Origin: Nemophila menziesii
Lineage: Eukaryota; Streptophyta; Magnoliopsida; Boraginales; Hydrophyllaceae
Reading direction: 5' to 3'
Assembly (NCBI GenBank): GCA_029959085.1
Contig: JARWIR010000031.1
Coordinates: 2,232,001-2,296,000, forward strand
DNA: 64,000 nucleotides
How positions within the stretch are numbered: position 1 is the first letter of the stretch; each line of letters begins with the position of its first letter. The notes beneath the pieces were generated by a model that worked only from the letters and a program-made list of their open reading frames with translations, was not told where the DNA came from and made no database searches. Positions 23,701 through 37,139 of the stretch are shown piece after piece. A program made the position numbers and the translations under genes.

Positions 23701-25019
23701 ACGAATCTATATACGAGAGCTTGAGCGAGAAACCAGATGGATTAAAATTTATATACAAAATAGATCTAACTGGGTGGTGAGGAATTTATCTACATTACAC
23801 TATAGTTTGAATAAAATTATTTATTAAATTATTATGTCTCTTTAACAAATGAGAGACTTCTCCTATCAATAAATATGGACATGCTTTGCTGAAAGAAAAT
23901 ACTTTTATTTATTTATTTTAGATAAATAAGTCATTAATCTAAAATAGTATAAAATTATATAGAGTAATGAATAAAATGAAAAAGATAGGAAAATCCATGC
24001 ACTACTAATTATTCCTAAAATATAAACATCCAAATTTCTATATGAGTTAGTAACGTATCATTTATCCACCCACCTATTCATTTCCATTGACACATATTTA
24101 ACTAAATTTAATTTTTCTCTCAGTGATTAACCCAGAGTAGTCCAAATTATGTTACAATTAATTGTTATATTGGTCCCTATGTTGTGCAAAATAGAAAGGG
24201 GAGTGTAAATTTTTTTTTGGGAAAAAATGTTACCCATCAAACATAAATTATCCATTATTTACAAGAATTTTAAGACTACTATTCTATAGAAGATATTCCT
24301 AAACAGAATCCAATAATGTACAAGGACATAAAATCATTACCAATTATCACCTCCTATCAAATATATGTCGCTATTATCAAAATTTGCAAAAGCAATAATC
24401 TAATAAACACCCATTAATTTATTGTACTTAAGGAATAAAAGCTTTCTTAAATTAGAATGCATTAAGTTGTTTTATAATTTAATTACATGTAGCATATAAT
24501 TTTCGGAGCTTGTAAGATAGGAATATTCTCTGTATTTAAATGTCACGACTAACTATCTTTTCCTATAAAATAAATAGCTTTCTATGAATAACGCGTATAT
24601 TCTTATAAATAAAAATTAATAAAATATTTATAAATATAGCATGAATAATTTCTAAATGGACAAAAATCTACACTAAATAAAGATTAAAAACAAAATATAA
24701 AGAAATTAAATATGTAGTTTAGATAATGGATTATATATTCTTTCTTCTAAAAACTTCCTGGTACAATATTTGGGTTCTTTAAACCTTCTTCTCGTATCAC
24801 ATACTATTTCTCTCATACCAAATAAACACCAAATGTAATTTGCCTAACCAAAAAATTGGATGAACTTTGATTTAGTGTAAAAATTTTAGGCTTTGGATAT
24901 TTTGCCTCTAACTAGAATATCCTAGTAGTATTAATGACAACTATACTCATAGGGCCTCAAATAATTAAATTTGTGTTCATGCTCTATTTACTAGAATTCA
25001 ACCTATTTCATACAAGGTT

Positions 25020-25023
<4 letters not shown>

Positions 25024-25108
<85 letters not shown>
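25024..25108. repeat. (AT)n microsatellite, about 42 units
   Basis: Uninterrupted AT repeat. The related site in the second half of copy I (about 31885) has only a few AT units, so the expansion followed the duplication. The open frame across it is an artefact. Confidence 0.95.
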
Positions 25109-25111
<3 letters not shown>

Positions 25112-28100
25112 TAATATACAATAAATAATTTTACCTTCAACTAAAAAAATGATACATTGTGACAATGCTTGAGCAAGAGGAACATTTTTCCAATAATAGC
25201 AATCAAAGTATGGTGGGAAAGTAATAGAAATTATTCATATTACCACGAAGACACAATACACATGACAGAAATTAACATGATAAATTTTTATGCTACAAAT
25301 TTTCATATTGCAAGATATACAATTTTTAAATTGATTATTTTGACTAATTAAAAAGAAAAAAATATTTTCTAAAGTAAAACAAATACATCCCTTCTAACTA
25401 CACTATTCTCAAATCATCAAATGTTCATAAGTAAAGGCTTCCAATTGGGGAGGTATCCGTTGGACATAATGAATTGTCATAAAGTACTAAAATTAGAGAT
25501 TTAACCAACAAAATTATTCACCACCATCTATTATGGACTTTTCTACTCTATAGATAAATAAAGCATCCACCATAATATTAAAGAATTTGTGTATAGATAT
25601 AATATACAAGAGTGCAATAAAACATAAAAGTATGTTTACCCAACCAAAAAAAACATATATTTAGTCTAATATATATACAAAATTGTAACAATAAAAATAT
25701 TTGGTTGAAATAAAAACAAATGTCAATTACAAAAATTGATTACCTTAATTAGGGTACTCAATGAATGGTATATCTTTTTATAACGTTGTAGAGTTGACGA
25801 GGTGGAGAATGATCTAAATTTTGGCTAAGGTTATGGTATATCTACTTAAGTTATTTGATTAAAAAAAGAAATTTACGGTTATGAGAAATTTATTCAATAA
25901 TATTTTTTATTTAGAAAATATATAAAACATTATTAGTAAAAGACCTAATAAATCAAAGTAATAATATTTTTTTAAATATCTAATGTCTCTCTTGTGAGTG
26001 GATCTCATTTGTATCTCTCAATATTGTCTTATTTGTATAGATTTATCCAAATAAGAAGTTTACTTTGTATCTCTCAATCGTGTCTTATTTGTACAGATTT
26101 ATCCAGATAAAAAGATTACTCTCTTTTCTCTTCCCCTATTTTTCCTTACATTTTCATCCATACATTTTTTCCAATTCACTAGTTTTATTGATTTTAAGTT
26201 TAATCTATATAGTTGTGTGTATTATGTATTCTTACCAAAGTTCAATTTATATTCTTTAAATATTATGTGTATGATTATATATTTATATTTATATTTATAT
26301 TTGTTTTTATTTTAGTTGCAATATATCTATGAATATAACTGTAATTTTTTCTATTTTCGTAATAAGGCGGATACTTATTTGAAAGGGTTGTTAGTGTTTT
26401 TTAACCTTTGTTCTTTTTATTTAATTTTATTTTTTGAAAGTAATTCTTATTGTGTTTTATATATATAAATCTGAACAAAATTTCAAAAATAAATTAACAT
26501 TAAGTAGAAAATAACAAACAAAATTAAATAGGAAAAATATAATTTTTTCTTGGAAATTAAAATTGGATTTGATATGTTTAGGGTATTTCAGCCACGTACC
26601 CGTGTCTTACGGTTGTTGGAATGAATCTCCATGATGCAAGGACAATGTTGTTTAGAAGAAATAGACACATAAATTTCAACGAACCTAATAAAGTTGCTTC
26701 TTGACTATTTATCTCTAATGTTAAATGAATTCAAAACCATTAAATGGTAGTTATGTTGTTATGGATTTGATGTATTCATGGACTATGTAGTAAAAGATGA
26801 GTTAGATTCTTAACTTAATTCATAGCCAAGTGGGGTGGTCCTATTGAGAAATGAACTTTGAACTAATTATGGTTGACTCTTTACACTAAATGGTTTCATA
26901 GCCCAATGGGGCAAGTATGCTCATGTTTGTTTTTATTTCTAAAGTGGGAAAGAATTTGGTAATAGTTTAAAATATATGAATGTGTTTAAGATAACGATAC
27001 TTGTGTTTGTAATTTTCATGTATACCATATATGTGAGATTTAAGTAAGTGTTGAACGAATAATTTTTTACAGATAAATACCACAATGTGTTATCAGATAT
27101 GCTAAGGAAAACGAATATGGATGTGTTGGATAAGGAAAAAAGATTCCAAGGTGCAAGTTAAGAGGACAACCTTTGATCATAGAAAAGATTACGGTGATGA
27201 TATTGTTGTTTCGGTAATGGTAATATGAAAAATATTCAAATAATGAAAAACATAAGTGTTAAAATGAATATTGAGCATTTAGTAAAATTGCACTGAGTTT
27301 CTCCGACAACAACTGATACACCACTATCGACTACTAAAATGAGCATGCTCGGTGTTTAACCACCTAAGCCACCAAAATAAACTATCATTGGCCACAATAA
27401 ACATGTTCAGAATGCGACACTGAGCATGTTCCTAAAAGTGACTATGTTCATTTTCCTATATTGAGCACATTCAGATAACCAACGCCTAGTGACAACACTA
27501 CAAAAATCTTTAACACTCGACAAAATTTATGTGCTTAGTAAACGATAGTAAAACCTTAAAAAATTACACTAGCCTATCAGAATAACAAAATAAATCTTTG
27601 TTGTCTTTAAACTGTTGGAAGAACCGGGGGTGATGACCAATACTTGTGACAGTATTAGGCATATTTTTAACACCAGGCATAATTTATATGGTTTGTATAC
27701 GACACTAATAGTCTATGAAATTGAATTGACCTCTAAGAAGAACAAAATAAATCTTAGTGTCTTTTTAGTTTTGGTAGAAGGGAGGTGATGGTCTGAGTGG
27801 TGGTGAGAGGTTCAAGACCCTTTAGATCAGAAGAAAACTAATAAAAACCTAAAATGCCTTATAATTATTAGAAGTTACAAAAATATCTTTTACCACATGG
27901 TAAAAAAAATTAACAAAATTTAACTTGGAAGTAACAATGATAAAAAAAAATAAGCATCATGAACCATTCAAGAAATCATTGATGTTTGAGGACCATTTCT
28001 TTATAAATCTCGAATTTGATTAATAAAATTAATCTTCTTCTGAGAATACGTTACATCAAGCAGAATACATCCATCATTTTCCCTTGGTTCTTTATAGAAA

Positions 28101-28277
28101 AGTTAATTAATAATGTGAAACCAATTGAAGATTTTCCCATCATATGGTAACAACTAACATAAACTCATGGAAAGTTTTTCTAAAACACCTTCAAAGACTT
28201 AGTGCAATAACAAATGTATTTCCTTGCACCAAGAGAATTTTTCAACTTCTTAACCTAGTTTATATGTTGTTGCATAC

Positions 28278-30041
28278 TGATGTCTCCCTTTTTGGTCTAA
28301 ATATAAGCTCTTAGGAGACATCATTTTAGGGTGAAAATGGTCTTTTTATATTGACTTTAGTGCTTAAATGGCAATATTACACTTTCTCCCCTTTGAATTA
28401 GACTATTTGCATTTATAGAGCTTTTGTGCGTTAATTTACTTATTTTTAGTGCAAAGTTAGTAGGTTTATGAATTTCATGAGAAACCAATCCAAGGAGGAG
28501 AATTGAGAATTAAAGTCTTAGAATATTTCTAGTGTGCTTAGTCGAGTTTCCTGAATTTAAATTGCACTTTCTTATTTCTAGTCTTGATTTAATGATTTAT
28601 TATTTATAAAGCATATGCGGTTTAATTATTTATTTAATGTGAAGTTTTAGAGATAATATGGAAATAAATTATATGCTAAATCAATGCTAAAGATTTAAGG
28701 AAAGAAGATCTTGAAGAAATCTGGAGATAGAAGGAAATAGAGTTCAACTAGGAAAAGGTAAAGCTGCCTTATGAATCTGAAATTCCAGCCACGTTTCAAA
28801 GACGAGATCATAATTTAATATTGGATAGGAATTTGGGTGACTGGTCTACACATATAGAAAGCTCTTTCCGAGACAAGCAGTTTTATATATTGGAACTCCT
28901 CAAACGGATAAGTATTGAATGAGATATGACCAAATCAAATCAACAGCAGAATCTTACCATTCCTAGATTTTAGGGCTACGAATTAAAGAGTTCTTGACTT
29001 GTCTTCCACTCCAAGTAATTTGACCTAGGGCTTGCTAACACCTATAAATACCAGCTCTAAACCTTAGAAAATCATCCCTTGGCTGCATAAGCTTAATATA
29101 CACATATAATTCATCATAGAAGCAATCAAGAGGATCTAGAGGAGGAAGAAGAAAGAGCTAGAGCTTAACTACATATATTCAACACTTCTCCATCTCTATT
29201 CTTTGGGTAATTTAGTATTAGATCTATTTTGTCTATGAGGTATTTCTAAGCTATTTATTCAAGAAGTTTATTTATGCATAATTTCTCTTTAGGATTGTAA
29301 TTATATGAACCATTGAATATTGTTTTTCTGTTTTACTTTGAATCTGGGATTTTAGTATATAATTGAATTGGTTCTTAATTTCCATTGACTATTTATTTTG
29401 TTTTAATCACTAATTTTGAAGTCATGAATCGAACTTATCTCATAGTAATTAGGCTATTCCATATAGTGGCATATGGATTACCTTGACGGGGGGTTTAATT
29501 ACAGACTTAGATAATAGACGCGTGGTATCCGTTATTTGACCCTGACGGGCTTGACTAACCACGTAGCCAATGAGGTAAAATAGTATTCATCTGAAAGTAG
29601 CTTATAATCGCCCTGACGGGGTTTGTAATACCGTAGGATTGCTTCTAGGTCCACCCTGACGGGGGCTAGGAGATTATAGATTCCCGACTATTGTGAGATT
29701 TCCCATTCAGCCTTATTCTTAGTAATCATAGATTCAATAGGATAGATTCATACTTGCATATCCTTATCTTTCTTGCATAATTATTAATTGTTTATTTTAT
29801 TGTATATTTTACTATTTAGTTAATTAGAAAACAAACACCTTTATTATTTATCTTTTTAAAGCAATCAAAACTACCTATTCTGATATTAACGCAAATTTAA
29901 AATAACTTCTTAAATCCCTGTGGAGACGATAATCCCGATTTTACTTATCTATTACTTGGTACGACCCGTTCACTTGCGGTCTGTGGATCCTTTATTCCTT
30001 TGCTTTTATTTCATTATTTTATAACACACAAGGATCCACCA
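28278..30041 (+). mobile_element. Solo LTR of family B Athila with perfect 5-bp target duplication
   Basis: A 1764-bp LTR from TGATGTCTCCC to GGATCCACCA, flanked on both sides by CATAC (28273-28277 and 30042-30046). It has no internal region, primer site or polypurine tract. It contains a TATAAATA box at 29043-29050 and four CCCTGACGGG-type motifs at 29481-29665. The duplicated segment at 52248-52252 carries a single CATAC with no LTR, giving the pre-insertion site. A solo LTR forms when the two LTRs of a full element recombine. Confidence 0.95.
29481..29665 (+). promoter_or_regulatory. Four spaced CCCTGACGGG motifs in the LTR
   Basis: Copies at 29481 (CCTTGACGGG), 29540, 29611 and 29654, all downstream of the TATA box. 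The same set recurs in the LTRs at 35950-36150 and 47380-47580 (as CCCCGTCAGGG) and at 48460-48645. CCC and GGG can pair around a four-base loop. Function unknown. Confidence 0.5.
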
Positions 30042-30228
30042 CATACAATATTGGTGGATAGTTAACTGACTTCATTCTCCTCAATGTAGGGGAGAATATT
30101 AAAACAACCATATAATGGTTTTATCGAATTTGCATATCTAGTATTAGCACACCTTGAACTACATTGCCTTGAAAGCCCACAACCGTTGGAGGGAAAACAT
30201 CCTACAATATCATCAGAGGTATATAAAT

Positions 30229-30231
<3 letters not shown>

Positions 30232-30314
<83 letters not shown>
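30232..30314. repeat. (TA)n microsatellite, about 41 units
   Basis: Uninterrupted TA repeat between TTAT and TATGTTT. The matching site in copy II (about 52436-52445) has only TTATATATCTATTATG, so this expansion is specific to copy I. Confidence 0.95.
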
Positions 30315-30317
<3 letters not shown>

Positions 30318-32999
30318 GTTTAATCTAGAAATTAGCAATTCAATGAACTTAAATTAACTTTATATTTCAAGGATGGTGCCTAATTTCCCATTATTTCACA
30401 AAATGAAAGTAATATTTTATATAATAATTTGTTTCATAACTCACTTCAAGTAGCATGGAGGCCTTCATATAAAGGACTCCATTATAATCTAACGGGATTT
30501 TTATATTCTTAATATGTTGTTTTGCTTTGGGAGTATCATTTTCCATAAAGGACCATTAATCTTCATCAGTTAAACTTTTGATAACATCATTGAAGGACCT
30601 TAATAGACAACAAAATACATGAACCTCAAATGGTGCATATATAACCACTAACTAATGAACATATTTGAATAAATTTTTAGACATTCAATTAGTCACAAGT
30701 TTTACATGCTTAGCCAAAAGAAAATACACGTTTAGTTTTTTAATAATTAGAAATAAGTAACTGTTATCAGATCACAAATGAGTATCAAAGTCTATACAAT
30801 AAAGAATGAACAGGAAAATAGTGGAAAATCCGTGACATAATAAAACCTCCACTAATTATTATTCAATTATAAACATCCACATTCTTCTAAATGAATTGGT
30901 AACTTATCAATTATCCTCCCACCTATTCATTTAAATTGACTAGTTGAATTCAATTTGTTGTCCATGATTAAGACGGAATACTCCATATCATGTTACCATT
31001 AATTCCAACATTAGTTCATACATTATTAAAATAGAAAATATATGTCACTTGTAATTTATATATTTTAGACAAGAATTTTAAGAATATTATGTTAATGAAC
31101 AATATCTATATAGAAACCCCCACACAGTACAAGGATATACCATAATTACCAAGTTCCCTCTTATAAAAGAAATATATATCATTATTATCCGAAATTTTAA
31201 AAGGAATAATCAAAGCAAACCCCAACAATTTATCATACTAAAGGAAGAAGTTTTCTTAAACTGGAATGCATATAGTTATTGTATTATTTAATTACCAATA
31301 GCACATAACTGTTGTTCCTGAATGTGTAAGTTAGAGACAATTTTTTGTATTGAAATACCATGCCACCAATAGTTTCATATAAAATAAATAACTCTATATG
31401 AACTAAAACAATATTCTTAAAAATGAAAATAAATAAAATGTTTACAATATAACATGACTTTTTAGTTTCTAAATGGAAACAAATCTAGATTAAATAAAGA
31501 GAAACGACAAATATGAAGAAATTAAAGATATAGTTTAGACTATGTTTTTTATACTATTTTGTCCAAAAACTTCCTAGACACAACATTTAAGGTATTTAAA
31601 CTTTCTTGTGGTATCACATACTAATTCTCAATTAACAAATAAACAGTGAAGGTAAGTTTCACAACAAAATTTTTGATGGACTTTGATTTAATGTTCAAAT
31701 CTAAACCTCGGATATCTGGCCTCAAACTAGACTAGTTAACTAGTAATAATGAAAACTATACTTATAGAGCCTCAAAATGTTAATGATTAAATTTTTAAAA
31801 TACAACTTCATTAATTAGTATATATTTCACAAATTTAAGTTCATGCTCTATTTTTTGAATACAACCTATTTCAAACAAGTTCCAGATATAAATATATTTC
31901 ATAAATATTCACTTCTCATAATGGAGAATGATACCTTGTGACAATCAATGATTGAGCAAGAGGTAAGTGACAAATCAATGATAGAAAATGAAGCCAATGT
32001 GAATTAGATGTATATTAGGAGGCAAAATCCTATTTTTCCACAAAGAATGATATGAACAAGTTTATATAAAGATTAATATTAAGATATTCGAAATTAGTTA
32101 AAAATAAATAAATAATATTTATTAATCAAAAGTTAGAACAAATATAGTGTTATGAAAAAATAGATTATAAAAGTTGGCCAACAAAAATATATAATAAAAA
32201 ATTGGATTAAATATTTATAAAAGAAATTTTTATTTTATTTTAGTTATATTAAGTCTACCATAAACATGGTTGTATCCGTCACTGGGATCCCCTTGGAATG
32301 CAACCTCCAGTAATAGCAAGCAACATATGGAAAAAAAAGAATGGAAATTTTTCATAACACCACAAAGACACTATAGAAATAACAAAAACCAAATGACAAA
32401 TTGTTTCCCTACAAACTTTTGTGAATTGCTAATTTTCTAGTTTTTTTCTACATAGTCAATGCATAACAACACATCTAGAACATACTGACACTCTTTCAGT
32501 AACATAACTTAGGTCGTTCAATATCTTTTCAAGATAATTGTTTACATTAAAAATTTGAAAATTTTGCCTCCACAATATAACAACAACCTTAAACTCTAAA
32601 ATCAATACGTCAGTATTTTTGTTCTATGTTTCAAAAAAAAAGATGGCTTTGTCCATGATTCTAGTTTTTAAGAGAGTAACAGACTATTTATTTGTATCCG
32701 AGTGTTCTTGTCCATTTCATCTAGATAAAATGGTTGTCCTTTTTGGGAAAAGACGTGTGTATCCAAATTCTTTTGTCCAATCACTATTTTTGTAGATGCA
32801 TGACAAATTCGTGAAAACAAGCATATGGCCAATGAGGTATACATAATATTTTTCCTAATATCATATCATGAACATGTTCTTTCCAATCTCGAATCAACCC
32901 ACCACATACTTCAAGTGTTGCTCTCCACGAGAAGAGAATTCCATTTTTTCTTACCAGAGCAACTTGATATATACTAATTAATTATAAGTGAGTAATAAT

Positions 33000-34500
33000 T
33001 AAGAAAGTAATATTTTAATTTGTTATTTGTTATTTGTTATTTGGGAAAATCCCTTAAACTGTGTTGTTTTATACCTTTTTATCATATTGGTTCTTGAATT
33101 TCAAACTTAATGTGAACAGTTTTAACTTTGGTTTTCTCCCACCATTAGTCCTTACGTTCATGTCTATCTATATTTCATTACTATATTCCATGTGAACTAT
33201 TTTCAGAGTATTTTATATTTTATTAAATATGTGATTGATATTTAACTTATATATTTTTTTTTAATACCCATAACATAATTTCACTTAGTTTTTTTCATAA
33301 TACCTCTCTGACAAAATTTAATTTATCTTTCCGATTGCCTCTTCCCCAACCACACCATTGTCTTGTTTTTCACACACCATCGTCTCGTTTTTCACAGCCA
33401 AACCACACAAACAATCTACATTCATCTCTATTTTGCACGACCACAAAACCACTAGCAAAAAATATTTTTTGTTCCAATAATTAAAATTGTCATCAACGTC
33501 TTTATCGAAGAGCAAATTTAATTCAAATAATTGTTTAAAAAATTTCAATTCGAAGATTTCAAATTTTGAGCTAAAAATGTTTTGTAAGTGGATTTATTTT
33601 TTATTATGGTGGTGAAGATGATAGTCATGATGGCGTTGTTTGGTATTGGAGACGTATGACGTTTGATCATGGATACATGTAGATGTTGGTGATGTATGTT
33701 GGCGGAAAAATAATGGTGTCAAGGGTGGAGTAATGTCGATGAAGGAGGAAAAGATATAGGACGCTGGAGATGATAGTTTTCAAGTTATCGTGTGATTGTT
33801 GGTGATGAAATCATAATGAGAAACAGTGATGCCTATGGACGTGGGTGTAGAAGTGGATGCTATGACAAGTGGTGAAATGGTTTCTGGTATTGTACTGGTG
33901 TTAGTGAGATGAAGTGGTGGATTTTCGGAGGCATGGGGAAGAAAATAATGAATAATAAAAGGGGTGATCAATAATATATAGATATAATTCTCCAACGGGT
34001 CTTAAAGACAACTCGTATAGACCAATGCGCTCCCACCAAACCCATTCTTCTTACTAAAGGCTACTCATAATATTTTACACAATAACCTATTTTTCCAACT
34101 AACTATTATACAATTAAAAGTATATTTAGCCATTATATATATATATATATATATTGAAAAAATAAAAACCCAAAAAATATCCCACACCCACTCATTCATT
34201 ATATATCTATATTTTTCCCGCTCATTGCCTCCTTTGTCTATTATCTCTCCTCTCTTTTGCAAAAGCTCTTTTTGGTCAATAAATCTCCTACAAATGCTTC
34301 AACACTCAGATTTAAAAGCTTTCTATTAAAGTTTCTAGTATTAGCATCATAGATTATTAATTTTTTCAAGCTCAATTTTTGTGCATCAACATTCTGGTTC
34401 ATGGAAGGAAAACTTCGATTTCATTAAGAAAAACAAGTTGGAAGCTTTGATTTTGTGTTAATAGTTAGTAATTTTGTGTAATTATCGGTGATTTTGCGTT
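33000..34500. other. Spacer between duplicated segments, no gene recognised
   Basis: Contains a short TTTGTTA repeat (33018-33042), a (TA)n tract at 34134-34154, and open frames on the minus strand at 33318-33548, 33780-33995 and 34065-34262. The peptides show no domain I recognise and no relation to the other segments. Confidence 0.4.
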
Positions 34501-35553
34501 ATCACTCAATAATTTGGTGTATCATTCATTAATCAATTGTAACTTTGATATTTTTCAATTCCCAGTTATTTATATGTTAATATTCAATGAATTGCGTAGT
34601 ACTAAGTGTTTTGTGTTTTATACTCAGTGATTGTGTGTTAATACTCTGAAAATTTTATTGATACATAGTGCATTTAAACGATAATTAGTGAATTTACTAT
34701 CTACTAAGTGAATTCAGCATATTGGATTTCATGAATACTCAGTGAACTTATGATTACTCGATAAATTTACAGAGTACGAGAATTGTTCTTTAACATGGAT
34801 CTTCATTACTGATACATTGAGTGCTGATGTTTTTAATGAGTATTAAGTGATTTTCAGAGATATCAATTAATGGATTAGAATTTAGCATAATATCATTGTG
34901 TATTAACGCAAAGTTAATGAGTAATAATATAAAACCATTGAATATTTCAAAATCCCAAAAGTTACTGTCGATTAATGAGATTAATGAGTATTAAAGCAAA
35001 ATCACTAACTAGTAATGCAAAAGCACGGAGTATTTCATAAAGTAGTTGAGTGTTCTGTAACAAAATTATGTAGTTGAAAAAACGTCATCAACTCGAGACT
35101 ACACAAAGCTTCTTGAGTCGATATGCGATGCTTCATAAAGTCAAAGCTACAGATCTTTATGGTGGCTCTCTGAAACCATTCACAAAACCCGAAGTTACAA
35201 ATCCGGTGGCTACGGAAGACTGTACACAAAAATTTTCAAAAACTTTGTAAAATGCAATTATACTTGAAGGGAGGATAGAGTTATGCAAAGAGAAAATCTA
35301 ATGTGTAATAAAAATGTATCTTTCGGATTATATATACCCCTAGGGGGTATTTTTGACCCATAATATGTCAAAGGCTCCTTTAGAGAAAAATATATCCATA
35401 CATTGCATAGATACCAAAGTAGCATTAGACCCCATAAGAAATTCATCAAAAAATAAAAGGTCTATAAGCCGAGATATTTTTTATAAAGTCTTGTAAAGGA
35501 GGGAAGAAGATTTTTCTAGAGTTGTATATTTAAAGAATGATGTAAATACCATC
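34500..35553 (+). repeat. Duplicated segment, copy II, left part
   Basis: Resembles 20.81-21.72 kb. Shared landmarks include GATTGTGTGTTAATAC (20853 and 34628) and GGCTCCTTTAGAGAAAAATA (21534 and 35371). The match stops exactly at the LTR end at 35554. Confidence 0.75.
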
Positions 35554-37124
35554 TGGTGGTCCTTAGTGTGTTCTAAAATAATGCAATAAGTAAAGAGAAC
35601 CACAACCGCAAGTGTACGGTTGTCCCAAGTAATAATAGTGATAAACAGATCCGTTCTCAGGGACGGATTGGTTGACTCTAATACTTATCAAGTAGTGTTT
35701 AATTGCACGGAAAAGCAGATAAATAATTTTAAGATTGTTTGGTTGTTTTTCTAATAACTAAGACACTAATTAAAAAGACTGAATTAATGCAAATATAAAG
35801 CTAGACGCAAGTAAAAATAGTTGGCCGCAAGATATGAGAAAGTAGTACTCGAGTAACGCTAGGATTTCACCTAAATCAAATCATTCCATGTATTGTTTTA
35901 AGGGACAAATTCGGTATCACTATTGGTGGGGATTCAATTATCTCCTTACCCCCGTCAGGGTGGACTAAGGAGCTCTTCTCATGTACTACAAACCCCGTCA
36001 GGGTGAATATAGTCCACCTTCGAATGGTTCAAATCTAACTACCCAATTGGCCGTACGATTAATCAAGCCTGTCAAGGTCAAATAATTTATATCCTACTTT
36101 CGTTAATTAGTTCCGTACCAAGACCCTACGTCAAGGTGATCCAATCGCCACTAATTGGAATAGCCTAAGTACTAAATCCTAATATTGATTAATTACTTCA
36201 ATAAAAGTCAATAATTGTAAATTAAGGAAAAATAGTAAATACCCAATTTGAATTAAATTAAAATTATCCCAAATTCAATAACATAAAATGAAATAAATCA
36301 TGGTTCAATCCATTACGCGTTCTCAAGTACTGAATGACATTAGCTCATAATTGGAAAAACTAAAAAAATAAATAAAAAGGAATTCATAATTTTTTTAAAG
36401 AAAGGAAAATAAGAAACCTAATTAGGAAGATGATTCGGCTACAAGGTGGAGATATAAACAGTCTCCAGCTTCAAGCTTCTTCTTTTCCTTGCTTCTACTT
36501 CTTTTCTTCTTGTCTTACTTTTGTAAATAATGAATTGTGTGAAAAATAGAAGTCAAAAACCCTATTTATACTTATAAAATCGGACTTGGACCTTAGGCTA
36601 ATAAATAAATGAAATAATAAAGGCCCAAGTCCATTATCTTAGCCCAAAATCCCGTAACTGCTGCACCACCTCCACTAAAACAGCTCTAACCGACTTGTTT
36701 CAAGCCCGATTGACCTCATTCCAATTGCTAAAGTTCCGTAACTCAATGGGGCACGTTTTCGCTTCACAAGTCAGCGGCACAATATACTCTTAGGTGGCTC
36801 TAAATCAGAAATCTTTGGCAAATTTCCAGATTTGCAGCTCTAAAATATCAATTCTTTCGGGATTTGTCTTCATGCTTTGACTCAATATCACGATCTTTGA
36901 CTTTATTCTCGTGTTCCTCTCCTAGCTAGTATTCAAAACCTACAAACTCTTCACTAAAATACACAACATTACGCGCAAAAGTTTAATAAATTAATAATAC
37001 TAAAATCGAGAGAGAGAATTTGGAATATTGCATATTATTACTTAAAGTCTATTAAAATAGCCAGATAATCACCTAATTTGATGTCTCCTAGGAATATAAA
37101 TATAGAACAAAAGGGGAGACATCA
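35554..37124 (-). repeat. 3' LTR of central family B Athila
   Basis: On the minus strand TGATGTCTCCCC (at + 37124) to GGACCACCA (at + 35554), 1571 bp, complete at both ends. The minus-strand TATAAATA box is at 36563-36570. It contains CCCCGTCAGG-type motifs at about 35950, 35995, 36070 and 36130. Its first 1011 bp in + coordinates match 46987-47997 very closely, indicating a fairly recent insertion. Confidence 0.92.
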
Positions 37125-37125
37125 A

Positions 37126-37139
37126 GACCCCAAACTCAA
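37126..37139 (-). other. Polypurine tract of the central element
   Basis: The minus strand reads TTGAGTTTGGGGTC, directly before the 3' LTR start. GAGTTTGGGGT recurs at about 37921, 38215, 38763, 40179 and 41034 in the same element. Confidence 0.8.

Larger units (their letters stand above)
20800..33000 (+). repeat. Large duplicated segment, copy I
   Basis: Non-coding DNA that is repeated, diverged, in the same orientation further right. Matches seen: 20.81-21.72 kb with 34.53-35.55 kb; 23.395-23.76 kb with 49.035-49.70 kb; 25.70-27.24 kb with 49.78-51.21 kb; 27.24-31.21 kb with 51.21-53.34 kb (after removing the solo LTR). Copy I also has an internal older duplication, with 21.8-25.4 kb resembling 27.25-32.45 kb. 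No ORF is conserved between copies, so a gene-based origin is not supported. The outer boundaries are approximate. Confidence 0.72.

Noticed and set aside
23384..23701. Plus-strand ORF of 105 codons
   Set aside because: Lies in the duplicated segment; the matching part of copy II (about 49035-49380) does not keep the frame.
33318..34262. Minus-strand ORFs of 65-76 codons
   Set aside because: No recognisable domain, no start context and no conservation with other parts of the window; left as spacer.
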